This document shows, one piece after another, positions 7,662 through 16,477 of a stretch of 64,000 bases of DNA (its first letter is position 1; the number at the start of each line of letters is the position of its first letter). Under the pieces are notes generated by a model that did not search any database, was not told the DNA's origin, and saw nothing but the letters and a program-made list of their open reading frames with translations. The stretch lies in NCBI RefSeq assembly GCF_036607905.1, contig NZ_CP144555.1, positions 6,014,001 through 6,078,000 on the forward strand, given 5' to 3'. The position numbers and the translations under genes are program-made. Source of the DNA: Streptomyces sp. SCSIO 75703. Lineage in GTDB: Bacteria; Actinomycetota; Actinomycetes; Streptomycetales; Streptomycetaceae.

Positions 7662-8831
7662 GTGACTGACACCTCCCTCGCCCACGACATCGGCACGGGT
7701 TCCCCGGTCCGGCTCCAGGCCGTCTCCGCGCAGGGGCAACCCGAGGTCACCCCGGCACTCGAGGAGCTGTACCGGGGCTTCGAACAGGAACTCCTCGTAC
7801 CGCTGTGGACCGAGATCGGCGACCTGATGCCCGCCCACCCGCGCTCGCGCGCCCTGCCGCACCTGTGGCGCTGGCGGCGGCTGCGGGAACTGGCGGCCCG
7901 CGCCGGCGATCTGGTCCCCGTCGGCCGCGGCGGCGAACGCCGCGCCATCGCGCTGGCCAACCCCTCCCTAGGCGGCCGGCCGTTCGCCACCCCCACCCTG
8001 TGGGCGGCGATCCAGTACCTCATGCCCGGGGAGGACGCCCCCGAGCACCGGCACACCCAGCACGCCTTCCGCTTCGTCGTGGAGGGCGAGGGCGTGTGGA
8101 CCGTCGTCGGACGCGACCCGGTGGCCATGCGGCGCGGCGACTTCCTGCCCCAGGCCGGCTGGAACTGGCACGCCCACCACAACGCCACCGCCGAGCCGAT
8201 GGCCTGGATCGACGGCCTGGACATCCCGTTCCAGTACGCCTGCGAAGCCCAGTTCTTCGAGTTCGGCCGCGACGAACTCGGCGACGACGAGCGCACCACC
8301 CCCGACCGCTCCCGCTCCGAGCGCCTCTGGGGCCACCCCGGGCTGCGCCCGGTCTCCCAGGGCACCACCGGCGCCGGCTCGCCGCTGCTCGCCTACCGCT
8401 GGGAGCACACCGACCGCGCCCTCGCCGACCAGCTCGCCCTGGAGGCGGAGGGCCACGCCGGCACCGTGGAGCCCGGCCACGCCGCCGTCCGCTTCACCGA
8501 CCCGGCCACCGGCGCCGACGTGCTGCCCACCATCCGGGCCGAGGTGCACCGCATCGCCCGGGGGGCCGAGACCGCGCCGGTGCGCGAGACCGGCTCGTCG
8601 GTCTACCAGGTCTTCGACGGCTCCGGCACCGTCACCGTCGGCGAGACCTCCTGGTCCGTGACGCGCGGCGACCTGTTCGTCGTCCCGTCCTGGCAGCCGC
8701 TGTCCGTGCGCTCCGAGGCCGGTCCCGACGACTCCGACTCCGGCGCGCTGGACCTGTTCCGGTTCGGCGACGCCCCGATCTTCGAAGCCCTGCGGCTGAA
8801 CCGCACCCACGTGGAAGGAACCCCCCGATGA
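7662..8831 (+). CDS. Gentisate 1,2-dioxygenase
   Basis: 389-residue bicupin. It opens the ring of gentisate (2,5-dihydroxybenzoate) between the carboxyl- and hydroxyl-bearing carbons, giving maleylpyruvate. Seen: the iron-binding cupin motif P-E-H-R-H-T-Q-H-A-F-R-F at about residues 127-138 (His 129 and 131), the later N-W-H-A-H-H near 170, and a second C-terminal cupin with V-Y-Q-V-F-D-G-S-G. The GTG at 7662 is used because the protein start (TDTSLAHDI) follows a GGGAG site directly and leaves the operator outside the gene. The stop overlaps the next start (ATGA). A fumarylpyruvate hydrolase and a maleylpyruvate isomerase follow, completing the pathway. Confidence 0.93.
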   Translation: MTDTSLAHDIGTGSPVRLQAVSAQGQPEVTPALEELYRGFEQELLVPLWTEIGDLMPAHPRSRALPHLWRWRRLRELAARAGDLVPVGRGGERRAIALANPSLGGRPFATPTLWAAIQYLMPGEDAPEHRHTQHAFRFVVEGEGVWTVVGRDPVAMRRGDFLPQAGWNWHAHHNATAEPMAWIDGLDIPFQYACEAQFFEFGRDELGDDERTTPDRSRSERLWGHPGLRPVSQGTTGAGSPLLAYRWEHTDRALADQLALEAEGHAGTVEPGHAAVRFTDPATGADVLPTIRAEVHRIARGAETAPVRETGSSVYQVFDGSGTVTVGETSWSVTRGDLFVVPSWQPLSVRSEAGPDDSDSGALDLFRFGDAPIFEALRLNRTHVEGTPR

Positions 8832-9676
8832 AGCTCGCCACCCTCCGCACCGGCGGCACCACCCGCGCCGTCCGGCTCGACGGCGACCTCCTGGTCGACC
8901 TCGGCGCCGCCGACCTGGGCGCGCTCCTGGCCCGCGACGACTGGGCCGAGCACGCGGCGGCGGTCACCGCCGGCGACGCGCGCACCTACCCCGCGGCCGG
9001 AGCCGACTTCGCGCCCCTCGTCCCCAGCCCGTCGAAGGTGGTCTGCGTCGGCCTCAACTACCGCAACCACATCCAGGAGATGGGCCGGGACCTGCCCGAA
9101 CACCCCACCCTCTTCGCGAAGTTCGCCGACTCGCTGATCGGCGCCACCGACGACATCCAGCGCCCCGAGGAGACCGGCGCCTTCGACTGGGAGGTCGAAC
9201 TGGCCGTCGTCATCGGCCGGCCGGTGCGCCGCGCCCGGGGCGAGGAGGCCGCTCGGGCGATCGCCGGCTTCACCGTCCTGAACGACATCACCTGCCGCGA
9301 CTGGCAGTTCCGCACCCGCGAATGGCTCCAGGGCAAGATGTGGGACTCCTCCACGCCCGTCGGCCCCTGCCTCGTCACCCCCGACGAACTGCCCGGCGGC
9401 GTCCGCCCCGCCCTCGACGTCCGCCTCACCGTCGACGGCGAGGTCATGCAGTCCGACACCACCGGCGACCTGCTCTTCGACCCCGTCGACCTGGTCGAGT
9501 ACGTCTCCACCGTCACCCGCCTCCACCCCGGCGACATCATCGCCACCGGCACCCCCGGCGGTGTCGGCCATGCCCGCACCCCGGCCCGCTACCTCACCGG
9601 CGGCGAAGTGGTCGTCACCGAGATCGAGGGCATCGGCCGCCTGGAGAACCGGGTCGTGGCGGAGAAGTCCGCCTGA
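8828..9676 (+). CDS. Fumarylacetoacetate hydrolase family: fumarylpyruvate hydrolase
   Basis: 282 residues with the FAH C-terminal fold: C-V-G-L-N-Y-R-N-H at about 75-85, the acidic metal ligands in F-D-W-E-V-E-L-A-V-V-I-G and G-K-M-W-D-S-S-T-P-V-G-P, and the ending G-D-I-I-A-T-G-T-P-G-G-V-G. In this operon the expected reaction is hydrolysis of fumarylpyruvate to fumarate and pyruvate, the last gentisate step. It overlaps the dioxygenase upstream by 4 bases and the isomerase downstream by one base, so the three are co-translated. Homologues also include decarboxylases and ketopentenoate-type enzymes, but context favours the hydrolase. Confidence 0.9.
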   Translation: MKLATLRTGGTTRAVRLDGDLLVDLGAADLGALLARDDWAEHAAAVTAGDARTYPAAGADFAPLVPSPSKVVCVGLNYRNHIQEMGRDLPEHPTLFAKFADSLIGATDDIQRPEETGAFDWEVELAVVIGRPVRRARGEEAARAIAGFTVLNDITCRDWQFRTREWLQGKMWDSSTPVGPCLVTPDELPGGVRPALDVRLTVDGEVMQSDTTGDLLFDPVDLVEYVSTVTRLHPGDIIATGTPGGVGHARTPARYLTGGEVVVTEIEGIGRLENRVVAEKSA

Positions 9677-10386
9677 TGGCCCGCACCTTCGACGACGCCC
9701 GCCGCTGGACCGCCCTCGGCACCTCGCTGGTGCTGCGGGCCGCGGCCGGCCTCGACGACACCGCCTACGCCGAGTCCGGCCCCCTGCCCGGCTGGAGCCG
9801 CGCCCACGTGGCGGCCCACGTCGCCGCCAACGCCGAGGCGCTGTCCCGCCTGGTCCACTGGGCCGCCACCGGCGAACCCACCCCGATGTACGCCTCGCCC
9901 GAGGAACGCGCCGCCGGCATCGCGCGGGGCCGCGCGCTGTCCGCCGCCGCGCTCACCGCGTGGCTGCGCGAGAGCGCCGAGGCACTGGAGAGGGGGATGG
10001 ACGGACTCGACGAACGGCAGTGGCGGACCGAGGTCGTCACCGCGCAGGGCCGGACCGTACCCGCCACCGAGGTGCCCTGGATGCGCGCCCGCGAGGTGTG
10101 CGTGCACGCCGTCGACCTGGCGGCCGGCGTCTCCTTCGCCGACCTGCCGGACGACTTCCTCGCCGCCCTGTGCGACGACGTCGTGGCCAAGCGCTCCGCC
10201 GCCGGCGGCCCGGCCGTCGCCCTGCGCCGTCCGGCCGGCGGGGCCGGCTGGGACCTGCCCGGCGACGGCGAGGCCGCCCTCGTCACCGCGGAACTGCCCG
10301 CCCTCGCCGCCTACCTCACCGGACGGGACACCGGCCCGCTGGCCGCCGACGGCACCCCCGCACCCGCGCTGGGCCCCTGGCTCTGA
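9676..10386 (+). CDS. Mycothiol-dependent maleylpyruvate isomerase
   Basis: 236 residues of the DinB-like MDMPI fold. It isomerises maleylpyruvate to fumarylpyruvate with mycothiol as cofactor, as in Corynebacterium and Streptomyces rather than the glutathione enzyme of proteobacteria. Seen: W-S-R-A-H-V-A-A-H-V-A-A-N-A-E-A at about residues 40-55 and R-E-V-C-V-H-A-V-D-L-A-A-G around 140, which supply the metal-binding His and Glu residues. The ATG overlaps the hydrolase stop (TGATG). It is the third gene of the gentisate operon. The family is diverse, so the specific reaction rests largely on operon context. Confidence 0.88.
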   Translation: MARTFDDARRWTALGTSLVLRAAAGLDDTAYAESGPLPGWSRAHVAAHVAANAEALSRLVHWAATGEPTPMYASPEERAAGIARGRALSAAALTAWLRESAEALERGMDGLDERQWRTEVVTAQGRTVPATEVPWMRAREVCVHAVDLAAGVSFADLPDDFLAALCDDVVAKRSAAGGPAVALRRPAGGAGWDLPGDGEAALVTAELPALAAYLTGRDTGPLAADGTPAPALGPWL

Positions 10387-10764
10387 CCCGGCCCGCCCCG
10401 TGCTGCCTGGGCACCGCGCACGCGACGACCTGCCGCGCGGTGCCGACCACCACGTGCGGCAGAGCGGACAGGAGGCCGAGCGGGCTCGCCCCCGGCGGGC
10501 GAGCCCGGCCCGGCCACCACGCACAGCGGCCGTCGTGCCGCCGCTCGCGCGGGTACGGGGGAGAGGTGCCCCTCGGAGCCCGGCACCACGTCGACGCCCC
10601 GGCCGGTGAGGGCGGCCCCGGCCGGCACCGTGATCGTGCATGGCCGCGGCGTGGCGTGCGGGGCGCCCCCGGCGAGCGGCCGTGACAAACAGGCCCCCGA
10701 TCTCCGCGACCAGGCGGGCGGCGCCGGTGCCGGTCGAACGCGGGGGCGGCCCGACGGCCCCCGG
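10387..10764. other. Gene-free gap, 378 bp
   Basis: The gap lies between the convergent isomerase and photolyase genes. Open frames on both strands are long only because of the base composition, and I recognise no protein, so the stretch may hold decayed sequence. No clear hairpin terminator stood out. Confidence 0.4.
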
Positions 10765-12138
10765 TCAGTCGCGGCCCCGGGCGTGCCGGAAACGGGCCAG
10801 CCCGTCGGCGAGGTCGACGAGCGGGGCCGGGTACCCGAGGGCCGCCCGCCGCTCCTCGGGGAGCTTCCACGGCTCGTGCACCGCCCGCCCCTCCACCCCG
10901 GCCAACTCGGGCACCCAGCGCCGTACGTAGGTCCCGTCGGGGTCGAACCTCCGGCCCTGGACCACCGGGTTGAGGACCCGGTTCGGACGGGTGTCCGTGC
11001 CGGTGCCGGCGACCCACTGCCAGTTGAGCTGGTTGTTGACGACGTCGCCGTCCACCAGCAGGTCCAGGAAGTGCCGGGCGCCGATCCGCCAGTCCACGTA
11101 GAGCGTCTTGGTCAGGAAGCTCGCCACCAGCAGGCGGGCCCGGTTGTGCATCCAGCCCTCGTGGCGCAACTGGCGCATCCCGGCGTCGACGACGGGGTAG
11201 CCCGTACGGCCCTCGCGCCACGCGGCGACGTCCTCGGCCGCGTCCCCCTCGCCGCGCCAGCGGTCCCGCCGGGTGCGATAGTCCGCCACCGACGACTCGG
11301 GCCGCGCGGCAAGCACCTGGTGGTGGAAGTCCCGCCAGCACACCTGGCGCACGAACGCCTCCGCGCCCGGCCCGCCGCGCTCCCGGGCCCGCCGCACCAG
11401 GTCCACCGGCGAGAGCGCGCCGAAGTGGAGGTAGGGCGAGAGCCGGGAGGTGCCGTCGCCCGCCAGATCGTCGTGCCGGTCCCCGTACCGGTCCAGGCCC
11501 GAGCGCGACCACCGTGAGAACCGCTCCCGCCCGGCGCTCTCCCCGCCCGCCGGCACCCCCGCCGAGACACCGGACACCCGCTCCCGCGCGGGCAGCGGCC
11601 CGCCCACCACCCCCTCGGGCACCCGTACGGTGCGCGGGGCGGGCAGCGGATCGCGCAGCGTCTCGTCCGACCAGCGGCGGAAGTACGGCGTGAACACGGC
11701 GAAGTGATCGGAGCCCGCGGGCGTCACCGCGCCCGGCGCGACGGCGGTGACGACCGCCTCGTGCACGCGCAGCGCCACGCCGCTCCCGCCGAGCGCCTCG
11801 CGGAGCCGTTCCTCACGCCGGTGGGCGTACGCGGTGACGCCCGCGGCGAGGTGCACCTCGCCCGCCCCGCACTCGACGGCGACCGCGCGCACCTCCCGCT
11901 CGACCGGACCCGAACGGACCACCAGCCGCCCGCCGCGCCGGCGCAGCGAGGCGTCGAGATCGCCCAGGCAGTCCGCGAGGAACGCCCGCCGGTTGGGCGC
12001 GTCGAAGCCCGCCGCGTGGATCCCCGGGTCGAGCACGAACAGCGGCACCACCTCGTCCGCCGCCCGCAACGCGGCACGCAGCGGCGGATGGTCGTGCAGA
12101 CGCAGGTCCGAGGTGAACAGGACGACGGCGACGGTCAT
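10765..12138 (-). CDS. phr: Deoxyribodipyrimidine photolyase
   Basis: 457 residues, normal for a class I photolyase. It repairs cyclobutane pyrimidine dimers with light energy through a bound FAD. Seen: the N-terminal antenna domain (VVLFTSDLRLHDHPPL, residues 4-19) and the C-terminal FAD domain with T-G-Y-P-V-V-D-A-G-M-R-Q-L, G-W-M-H-N-R-A-R-L and the long N-N-Q-L-N-W-Q-W-V-A-G-T-G-T-D segment followed by R-V-L-N-P. The antenna chromophore cannot be told. The ATG at 12138 begins the conserved strand. An 18-bp palindrome lies 28 bases upstream. Confidence 0.96.
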   Translation of the reverse strand: MTVAVVLFTSDLRLHDHPPLRAALRAADEVVPLFVLDPGIHAAGFDAPNRRAFLADCLGDLDASLRRRGGRLVVRSGPVEREVRAVAVECGAGEVHLAAGVTAYAHRREERLREALGGSGVALRVHEAVVTAVAPGAVTPAGSDHFAVFTPYFRRWSDETLRDPLPAPRTVRVPEGVVGGPLPARERVSGVSAGVPAGGESAGRERFSRWSRSGLDRYGDRHDDLAGDGTSRLSPYLHFGALSPVDLVRRARERGGPGAEAFVRQVCWRDFHHQVLAARPESSVADYRTRRDRWRGEGDAAEDVAAWREGRTGYPVVDAGMRQLRHEGWMHNRARLLVASFLTKTLYVDWRIGARHFLDLLVDGDVVNNQLNWQWVAGTGTDTRPNRVLNPVVQGRRFDPDGTYVRRWVPELAGVEGRAVHEPWKLPEERRAALGYPAPLVDLADGLARFRHARGRD

Positions 12139-12165
12139 GGCGTCACTCCAGGTGCGAGAGTGCGG

Positions 12166-12183
12166 TCGTACGGGCCCGTACGA
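12166..12183. promoter_or_regulatory. 18-bp perfect palindrome upstream of photolyase
   Basis: TCGTACGGGCCCGTACGA is a perfect palindrome 28 bases before the photolyase start and 185 bases beyond the end of the upstream MFS gene, both on the minus strand. It could be an operator for phr or a compact hairpin ending the MFS transcript. A close relative (two CCGTACGG arms around one C) occurs at 17693-17709. Confidence 0.4.
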
Positions 12184-12367
12184 GGCGCGGGCGCGCGGCC
12201 CGCCCGGTGAACGCCCCGGAGCCCGCCGAGGAGACGGCCTAGCGGAACACCACGGCCGAGACGGCGAACGTCCCGCCGCCGGCAGGGGCGTGGGGTGGGT
12301 GGGGGCGGGGTGTCGCCACCCTGGTGTGGGCGGGGTGCCGACCCGCACCGTGGCCGCCGGCCGGCCG

Positions 12368-13696
12368 CTACGCCTCGGCCGGGGCGCTGCGGGCGGCGCG
12401 GCGCAGGGCGTCCGCGTCGGTGCGCGCGTCGTAGGTGAGCAGTCTGGGCAGCGCGACGGCGAGCAGGCCGACGGAGGCGACACAGGCGAGACCGCCGGTC
12501 CAGACGGCCGGCCGGACCCCGGTCCAGCCGGCCATCGCTCCCGCCCGGACCTGCCCGAGCTGCGGGCCGACGCTGTAGGAGAGGACCTCGATGCCGGCCA
12601 GCCGGCCGCGCAGTTCCTCGGGGATGGTCTGGTTCCAGATCGTCGAACGGCCCAGTCCGCTCAGCATGTCGCCCGCCCCGGCCACGCCCAGGCAGACCAG
12701 CACCAGGCCGACGTTCCCGGTCCAGCCCGCCGCCGCGATGGCCAGCCCCCACACGGCGGCGCCGAAGACGACCAGCCGCCCGTGGCGCCGGGTGCGGGAG
12801 ACCCAGCCGCTGGTCAGGCTGACCAGCAGCGAACCGACCGACCCGGCGGCGTACATGAGGCCCAGCGACCACTCGGCGTCCAGTTCCTGGGCGAGGAACG
12901 GGAAGATCGTGTTCGGGAAGGCGAAGAACATCGCCGCGAGGTCCACGGCGTAGGTGCCCAGCAGGACCGGGCGCGACCAGGCGTAGGCGGCTCCCTGGGC
13001 GATGCCCCGCAAGGAGGGCCGCCCGGCGTTCTCGGCGGGCGGCGCGGGGGCGAGCCGGAGGCACATCGCCACCGAGACGACGAAACAGACGACGGTGGTC
13101 CCGTACGCGGGGACGTTGCCCCCGTAGGCGACGACCAGTCCGGCCGCGGCGGGCCCGAGGATGGCGCCGGCCTGCCAGCGCAGGGCGTTCAGCGCGGCGG
13201 CCGCGGCGAGCTGGTCGTGCGGGACGATCCGGACCAGCAGCGAGTCCAGCGCGGGCCGTTGCAGCCCGGCGAGGGCGGCCACGCACCCCGCCACGACGTA
13301 CAGCGGCCACAGCAGCGGCTGCGGCAGCATCGCGTTCACCAGCAGGACGACCGCCAGCAGCCCGAGCCCCGCCTCGGTCAGCGCGATCACCTTGCGGCGG
13401 TCCACGGCGTCCGCGAGCGCGCCGCCGTAGAGCCCGAACACGACCAGCGGCACCAGCTCGACGGCGCCCATCGCCCCCACGGCGAGGGGCGATCCGGTCA
13501 GTTCCTTGATCTGGAGCGGGAGCGCGATCAGCGCCATGACGCTTCCGAAGTACGTGATCAGCCCTTGTCCCCACAGGAGCCGGAAGTCGCGGGAGGACCG
13601 CCAGGGCGAGAGGTCGGGCAACACCCCGGCGAGCTTCGCGAACCGGCTGGACTTCGGCGGTTCCGCGGTCTTCGCGGGCTTCTGGCGGGGGGACAA
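12368..13696 (-). CDS. MFS exporter, EntS-like
   Basis: 442 residues with about 12 membrane segments. The MFS motif G-G-A-L-A-D-A-V-D-R-R-K-V between helices 2 and 3 (about residue 95-107) and G-R-L-A-G-I-E in the second half are visible. Sequence style matches the enterobactin exporter (EntS/MFS_3) group that exports siderophores and other small molecules. The start codon is TTG at 13696 with GGAG eight bases upstream; no ATG or GTG gives the cytosolic head seen here. A candidate iron box about 100 bases upstream at 13797-13815 supports a siderophore-related role. Substrate unproven. Confidence 0.82.
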   Translation of the reverse strand: MSPRQKPAKTAEPPKSSRFAKLAGVLPDLSPWRSSRDFRLLWGQGLITYFGSVMALIALPLQIKELTGSPLAVGAMGAVELVPLVVFGLYGGALADAVDRRKVIALTEAGLGLLAVVLLVNAMLPQPLLWPLYVVAGCVAALAGLQRPALDSLLVRIVPHDQLAAAAALNALRWQAGAILGPAAAGLVVAYGGNVPAYGTTVVCFVVSVAMCLRLAPAPPAENAGRPSLRGIAQGAAYAWSRPVLLGTYAVDLAAMFFAFPNTIFPFLAQELDAEWSLGLMYAAGSVGSLLVSLTSGWVSRTRRHGRLVVFGAAVWGLAIAAAGWTGNVGLVLVCLGVAGAGDMLSGLGRSTIWNQTIPEELRGRLAGIEVLSYSVGPQLGQVRAGAMAGWTGVRPAVWTGGLACVASVGLLAVALPRLLTYDARTDADALRRAARSAPAEA

Positions 13697-13796
13697 CGGA
13701 TGGACTCCACGGTTCCGGACACGGGAGGCGCGGGCTCACCCGCCCCGGCGCACTGGCGGACGTGGTGGAGTGGAAACAGGCCCCCGAAACAGCGAC

Positions 13797-13815
13797 TTAG
13801 GCAAGGCTTACTCGC
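13797..13815. promoter_or_regulatory. Candidate iron box (DmdR/IdeR type)
   Basis: TTAGGCAAGGCTTACTCGC matches the 19-base palindromic IdeR/DmdR consensus (TTAGGTTAGGCTAACCTAA) at about 12 positions, with the left half strongest. It sits about 100 bases upstream of the MFS exporter (minus strand) and about 120 bases upstream of the plus-strand gene at 13935. Iron control of either is inference. Confidence 0.4.
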
Positions 13816-13934
13816 CGCGATGGACTGTACGGTGTGTCCCCCCTCGTCGCAATCGCGTTTCCGGCGGCCCCTCTCCGGGCCGCCCCGGGTGCCCGGCCCG
13901 GCGCCGATGCCCGCTCGGCAGCGATGATGGGCCC

Positions 13935-14474
13935 ATGACAGGAGAACCTCAGGAGGTCATGCTCGGCACCCAGGACCTCCGTGACGTCACCGCGTTCGCC
14001 GCGGCGTGCGCCGAGCCCGCGCTGCCCCTGTTCGAGGCCGAGCGGCCCGACGACCCGCGGCCTCGCGAAGCCGTCGCCACCGCCTGGGAGTTCGCCCGTG
14101 GCGGCGCGCGTGGCAAACCGTTGCGCGACACGGCGGCGGCGGCCCTCAAGGCGGCCGGGTCGACGCACACGGCGGCCGGCCGGGAGGCGGCCTGGGCGGC
14201 GATGTCCGCGGCGGCCGCCGCCTACCTGCACCCGCTGGCGAAGTCCACCCAGGTCAAGCACATCCTCGGAGCCGCCGCCCATGCCGCGAGGGCCGCCGAA
14301 CTCGCCCGGGGCGACGACCGGGGCGTGGGCACCGGCCACCTGGAACGGGCGGCGCGCCACGCCACACCGGCCGTCGCCGACGTGCTGAAACGCTTCCCGG
14401 CGGCACCGGACGGCGGCGGCCGCGTCGGCCAACTGATCCGCCTCCTGGACACGGCCCTCCGCACGCCCGGGTAG
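13935..14474 (+). CDS. Putative immunity-protein-like (Imm5-like) protein
   Basis: 179 residues, mostly alanine-rich helix. The recurring pattern of paired short helices (T-A-F-A-A-A-C-A-E-P-A-L-P-L-F-E near residue 20-35, H-P-L-A-K-S-T-Q-V-K-H-I-L-G-A-A near 100) is that of streptomycete proteins usually called putative immunity protein. No toxin gene lies nearby, so the immunity label is doubtful and no function is claimed. ATG 13935 is preferred; ATG 13959 has AGGAGG only two bases before it, too close for normal initiation. It is convergent with the VOC gene and divergent from the MFS exporter. Confidence 0.65.
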   Translation: MTGEPQEVMLGTQDLRDVTAFAAACAEPALPLFEAERPDDPRPREAVATAWEFARGGARGKPLRDTAAAALKAAGSTHTAAGREAAWAAMSAAAAAYLHPLAKSTQVKHILGAAAHAARAAELARGDDRGVGTGHLERAARHATPAVADVLKRFPAAPDGGGRVGQLIRLLDTALRTPG

Positions 14475-14639
14475 GAGCCGCCTCCCGGAGGCACCGCCCG
14501 GCGCACGCCGGGCAGGGGTGGCCGGGTCCCGGGCGACGTACCCCGCACGCCGCGCAGTCGGCCTCTCGCGGACACCGCCTCCGCCCGCCCGGACCGGGCC
14601 GGACTCACGGGCCCGCGGGCGCCGTGGCGGACCGGAGGC

Positions 14640-15074
14640 TCAGTCGAGGCAGAACTCGTTGCCCTCGACGTCCTGCATCACGATGCACGACTCGTTCTCC
14701 TCGTCGGCCTCCAGCACGCGCACGCACACCGCGCCGAGCGCGGTCAGCCGCTCGCACTCGGCCTTGAGCGTGGCGAGGCGCTCCTCGCCGACCAGCCCGG
14801 TGCCGGCCCGCACGTCGAGGTGCACCCGGTTCTTGACGACCTTGCCCTCCGGCACGCGCTGGAAGTACAGGCGCGGGCCCGCCCCGGAGGGATCGGAGCA
14901 GGCGAAGGAGGCGCCGCGCCGCTCGGGAGGCAGCGAGCGCTCGAACTCCTCCCACGTGGCGAACCCCTCCGGCGGCGGCGGGACGACGTACCCCAGCACT
15001 TCGCACCAGAAGCGGGCGACGCGCTCGGGCTCCGCACAGTCGAACGTGATCTGGACCTGCTTGATCGAAGGCAT
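14640..15074 (-). CDS. VOC family (glyoxalase-like) protein
   Basis: 144 residues, two beta-alpha-beta-beta-beta modules. The start Q-V-Q-I-T-F-D-C-A-E-P-E-R-V-A-R-F-W, the middle V-H-L-D-V-R-A and the end D-V-E-G-N-E-F-C-L-D are typical of the glyoxalase/bleomycin-resistance/dioxygenase superfamily and of the single-domain actinomycete group. Such proteins bind metals or small molecules; the substrate is unknown. ATG at 15074. A stand-alone gene, followed by a convergent one. Confidence 0.85.
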   Translation of the reverse strand: MPSIKQVQITFDCAEPERVARFWCEVLGYVVPPPPEGFATWEEFERSLPPERRGASFACSDPSGAGPRLYFQRVPEGKVVKNRVHLDVRAGTGLVGEERLATLKAECERLTALGAVCVRVLEADEENESCIVMQDVEGNEFCLD

Positions 15075-15184
15075 CGGCGCACGATAGCAAGGGAGTCCGC
15101 CGGCGACACGCGAGTTTCGGGGATGGCCGGATGCCACCGCCGAACACTCCGGACCCGTCCCGAACGGGGCCGCCGCGGACCGTG

Positions 15185-15216
15185 CCGGGCGGCCCGGCCC
15201 CTCGCGGGCCGCCCGG
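15185..15216 (-). terminator. Hairpin terminator of the MFS/PLP operon
   Basis: A perfect 12-bp stem (CCGGGCGGCCCG paired with CGGGCCGCCCGG) around an 8-base loop starts 11 bases beyond the MFS stop codon at 15227. There is no T-tract, which is usual for streptomycete terminators. Confidence 0.6.
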
Positions 15217-15226
15217 GGACCGGCGC

Positions 15227-16477
15227 CTACGCCGCGACGGGCACCGGCGCCGGCGCGGTGAGGCGGCCCGTCCGGGCGAGGGCGGCGACCGCCGCCGCGC
15301 AGGCCGTCCCGGTCGCGGTGAGCGCCGCCCAGGTCAGCCAGGCCGCCCCGTGCCGGCCGGCGTAGTCCCACAGCGCGCCGGTGGCGAGGTTGCCGAGCGT
15401 GATGCCGAGCCCGGAGACGGTGTGGTAGAGGCCGTAGTGGGTGGCGACCAGACGGTTTCCGGACAGGGCGACGACGGTGTCCATCTCGAACGGGTAGACG
15501 ATCGCGGAGCCGGCCGCGAGCAGGACCACCGCCGCCATCAGCGAGACCAGCACGGCCGCGCGCAGATCGCGGGGGCTGAGGGCGAGGGGGACGAAGGCGA
15601 GTCCCATCGTCGCCAGCCCGCGGACGAGGGCCTGCGCGGGCCGCCAGCGGCACTTCGCCCAGCCGGTCAGCCGGAGTTGGCCCGTGACGGCCACCGCGGC
15701 GGAGAGCACGAAGAGCCCGCTGGTGACCGCCGTGGCCCGGCTGCCGAGGGCGTCGGCCGCGGCGAGCGGCAGCGCCAGGTAGACCTGGAAGGTGAGGACG
15801 TAGGAGCCGATCATGGCGGCGGAGAAGAGGAGGAACGGCCGGTTGCCGACGACGCCGCGCCACTGCGCGGTCACGCTCTCCGGCCGGGCGGCGCCGTTCT
15901 CCCGCCGGTGCGCGGGCAGCGCGCGGCCCTGCAGCAGGGCGAGGACGGCGAAGATCGCCGCGGCGACGGTGCACACCAGCCGGAAGTCGGCGGCCAGCAG
16001 GGCGAGTCCGACGAGCGGGCCGAGCAGCATGCCCGCCTGGTAGTACACGTTGAAGGTGGCGAAGGCGTCCACGCGGCGCTCACCGGCCTCCGCGGCGAGG
16101 TAGGCGCGCACGGCCGGGTTGAACAACGCGCCCGCGAACCCGGTGGCGGCGGAGGCGGCGACGAGCGCGGGGAGGCTGTCGACCCAGCCCAGCAGAGCGA
16201 AGCCGAGGGTGCGCAGGAGGCAGCCGGTCATGATGGGGATCTTGTAGCCGAGGCGGTCGGCGAGGGTGCCGCCGATGAGGAACAGACCCTGCTGGGAGAA
16301 GTTCCGTACGCCCAGGACGAGTCCCACGGCCCAGGCGGCGAGGCCGAGCCCGCCGGACAGGTGCGCCGCCAGGTAGGGCATGAGCATGTAGAAGGCGAGG
16401 TTGATGCCGAACTGGTTGGCCATCAGCAGCCGCGCGCCGGGGGAGAAGGAGTGGGTCTGCCGCCACAGGTGCTTCAC
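15227..16477 (-). CDS. MFS transporter, co-translated with a cysteine-synthase-like enzyme
   Basis: 416 residues, about 12 membrane helices, with L-I-G-G-T-L-A-D-R-L-G-Y-K as the helix 2-3 motif (about residues 65-77). It belongs to the multidrug/metabolite exporter type of MFS. The GTG start overlaps the stop of the upstream PLP enzyme (GTGA, 16474-16477), so the two are translationally coupled. The transporter probably exports the product of that enzyme or a molecule built from it. A stem-loop follows the stop. Substrate not readable from sequence. Confidence 0.85.
   Translation of the reverse strand: MKHLWRQTHSFSPGARLLMANQFGINLAFYMLMPYLAAHLSGGLGLAAWAVGLVLGVRNFSQQGLFLIGGTLADRLGYKIPIMTGCLLRTLGFALLGWVDSLPALVAASAATGFAGALFNPAVRAYLAAEAGERRVDAFATFNVYYQAGMLLGPLVGLALLAADFRLVCTVAAAIFAVLALLQGRALPAHRRENGAARPESVTAQWRGVVGNRPFLLFSAAMIGSYVLTFQVYLALPLAAADALGSRATAVTSGLFVLSAAVAVTGQLRLTGWAKCRWRPAQALVRGLATMGLAFVPLALSPRDLRAAVLVSLMAAVVLLAAGSAIVYPFEMDTVVALSGNRLVATHYGLYHTVSGLGITLGNLATGALWDYAGRHGAAWLTWAALTATGTACAAAVAALARTGRLTAPAPVPVAA

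Noticed and set aside
10311..10764. Minus-strand frame between isomerase and photolyase genes
   Set aside because: Low-complexity Ala/Gly/Pro/Arg protein overlapping the end of the isomerase gene; no recognisable motif.
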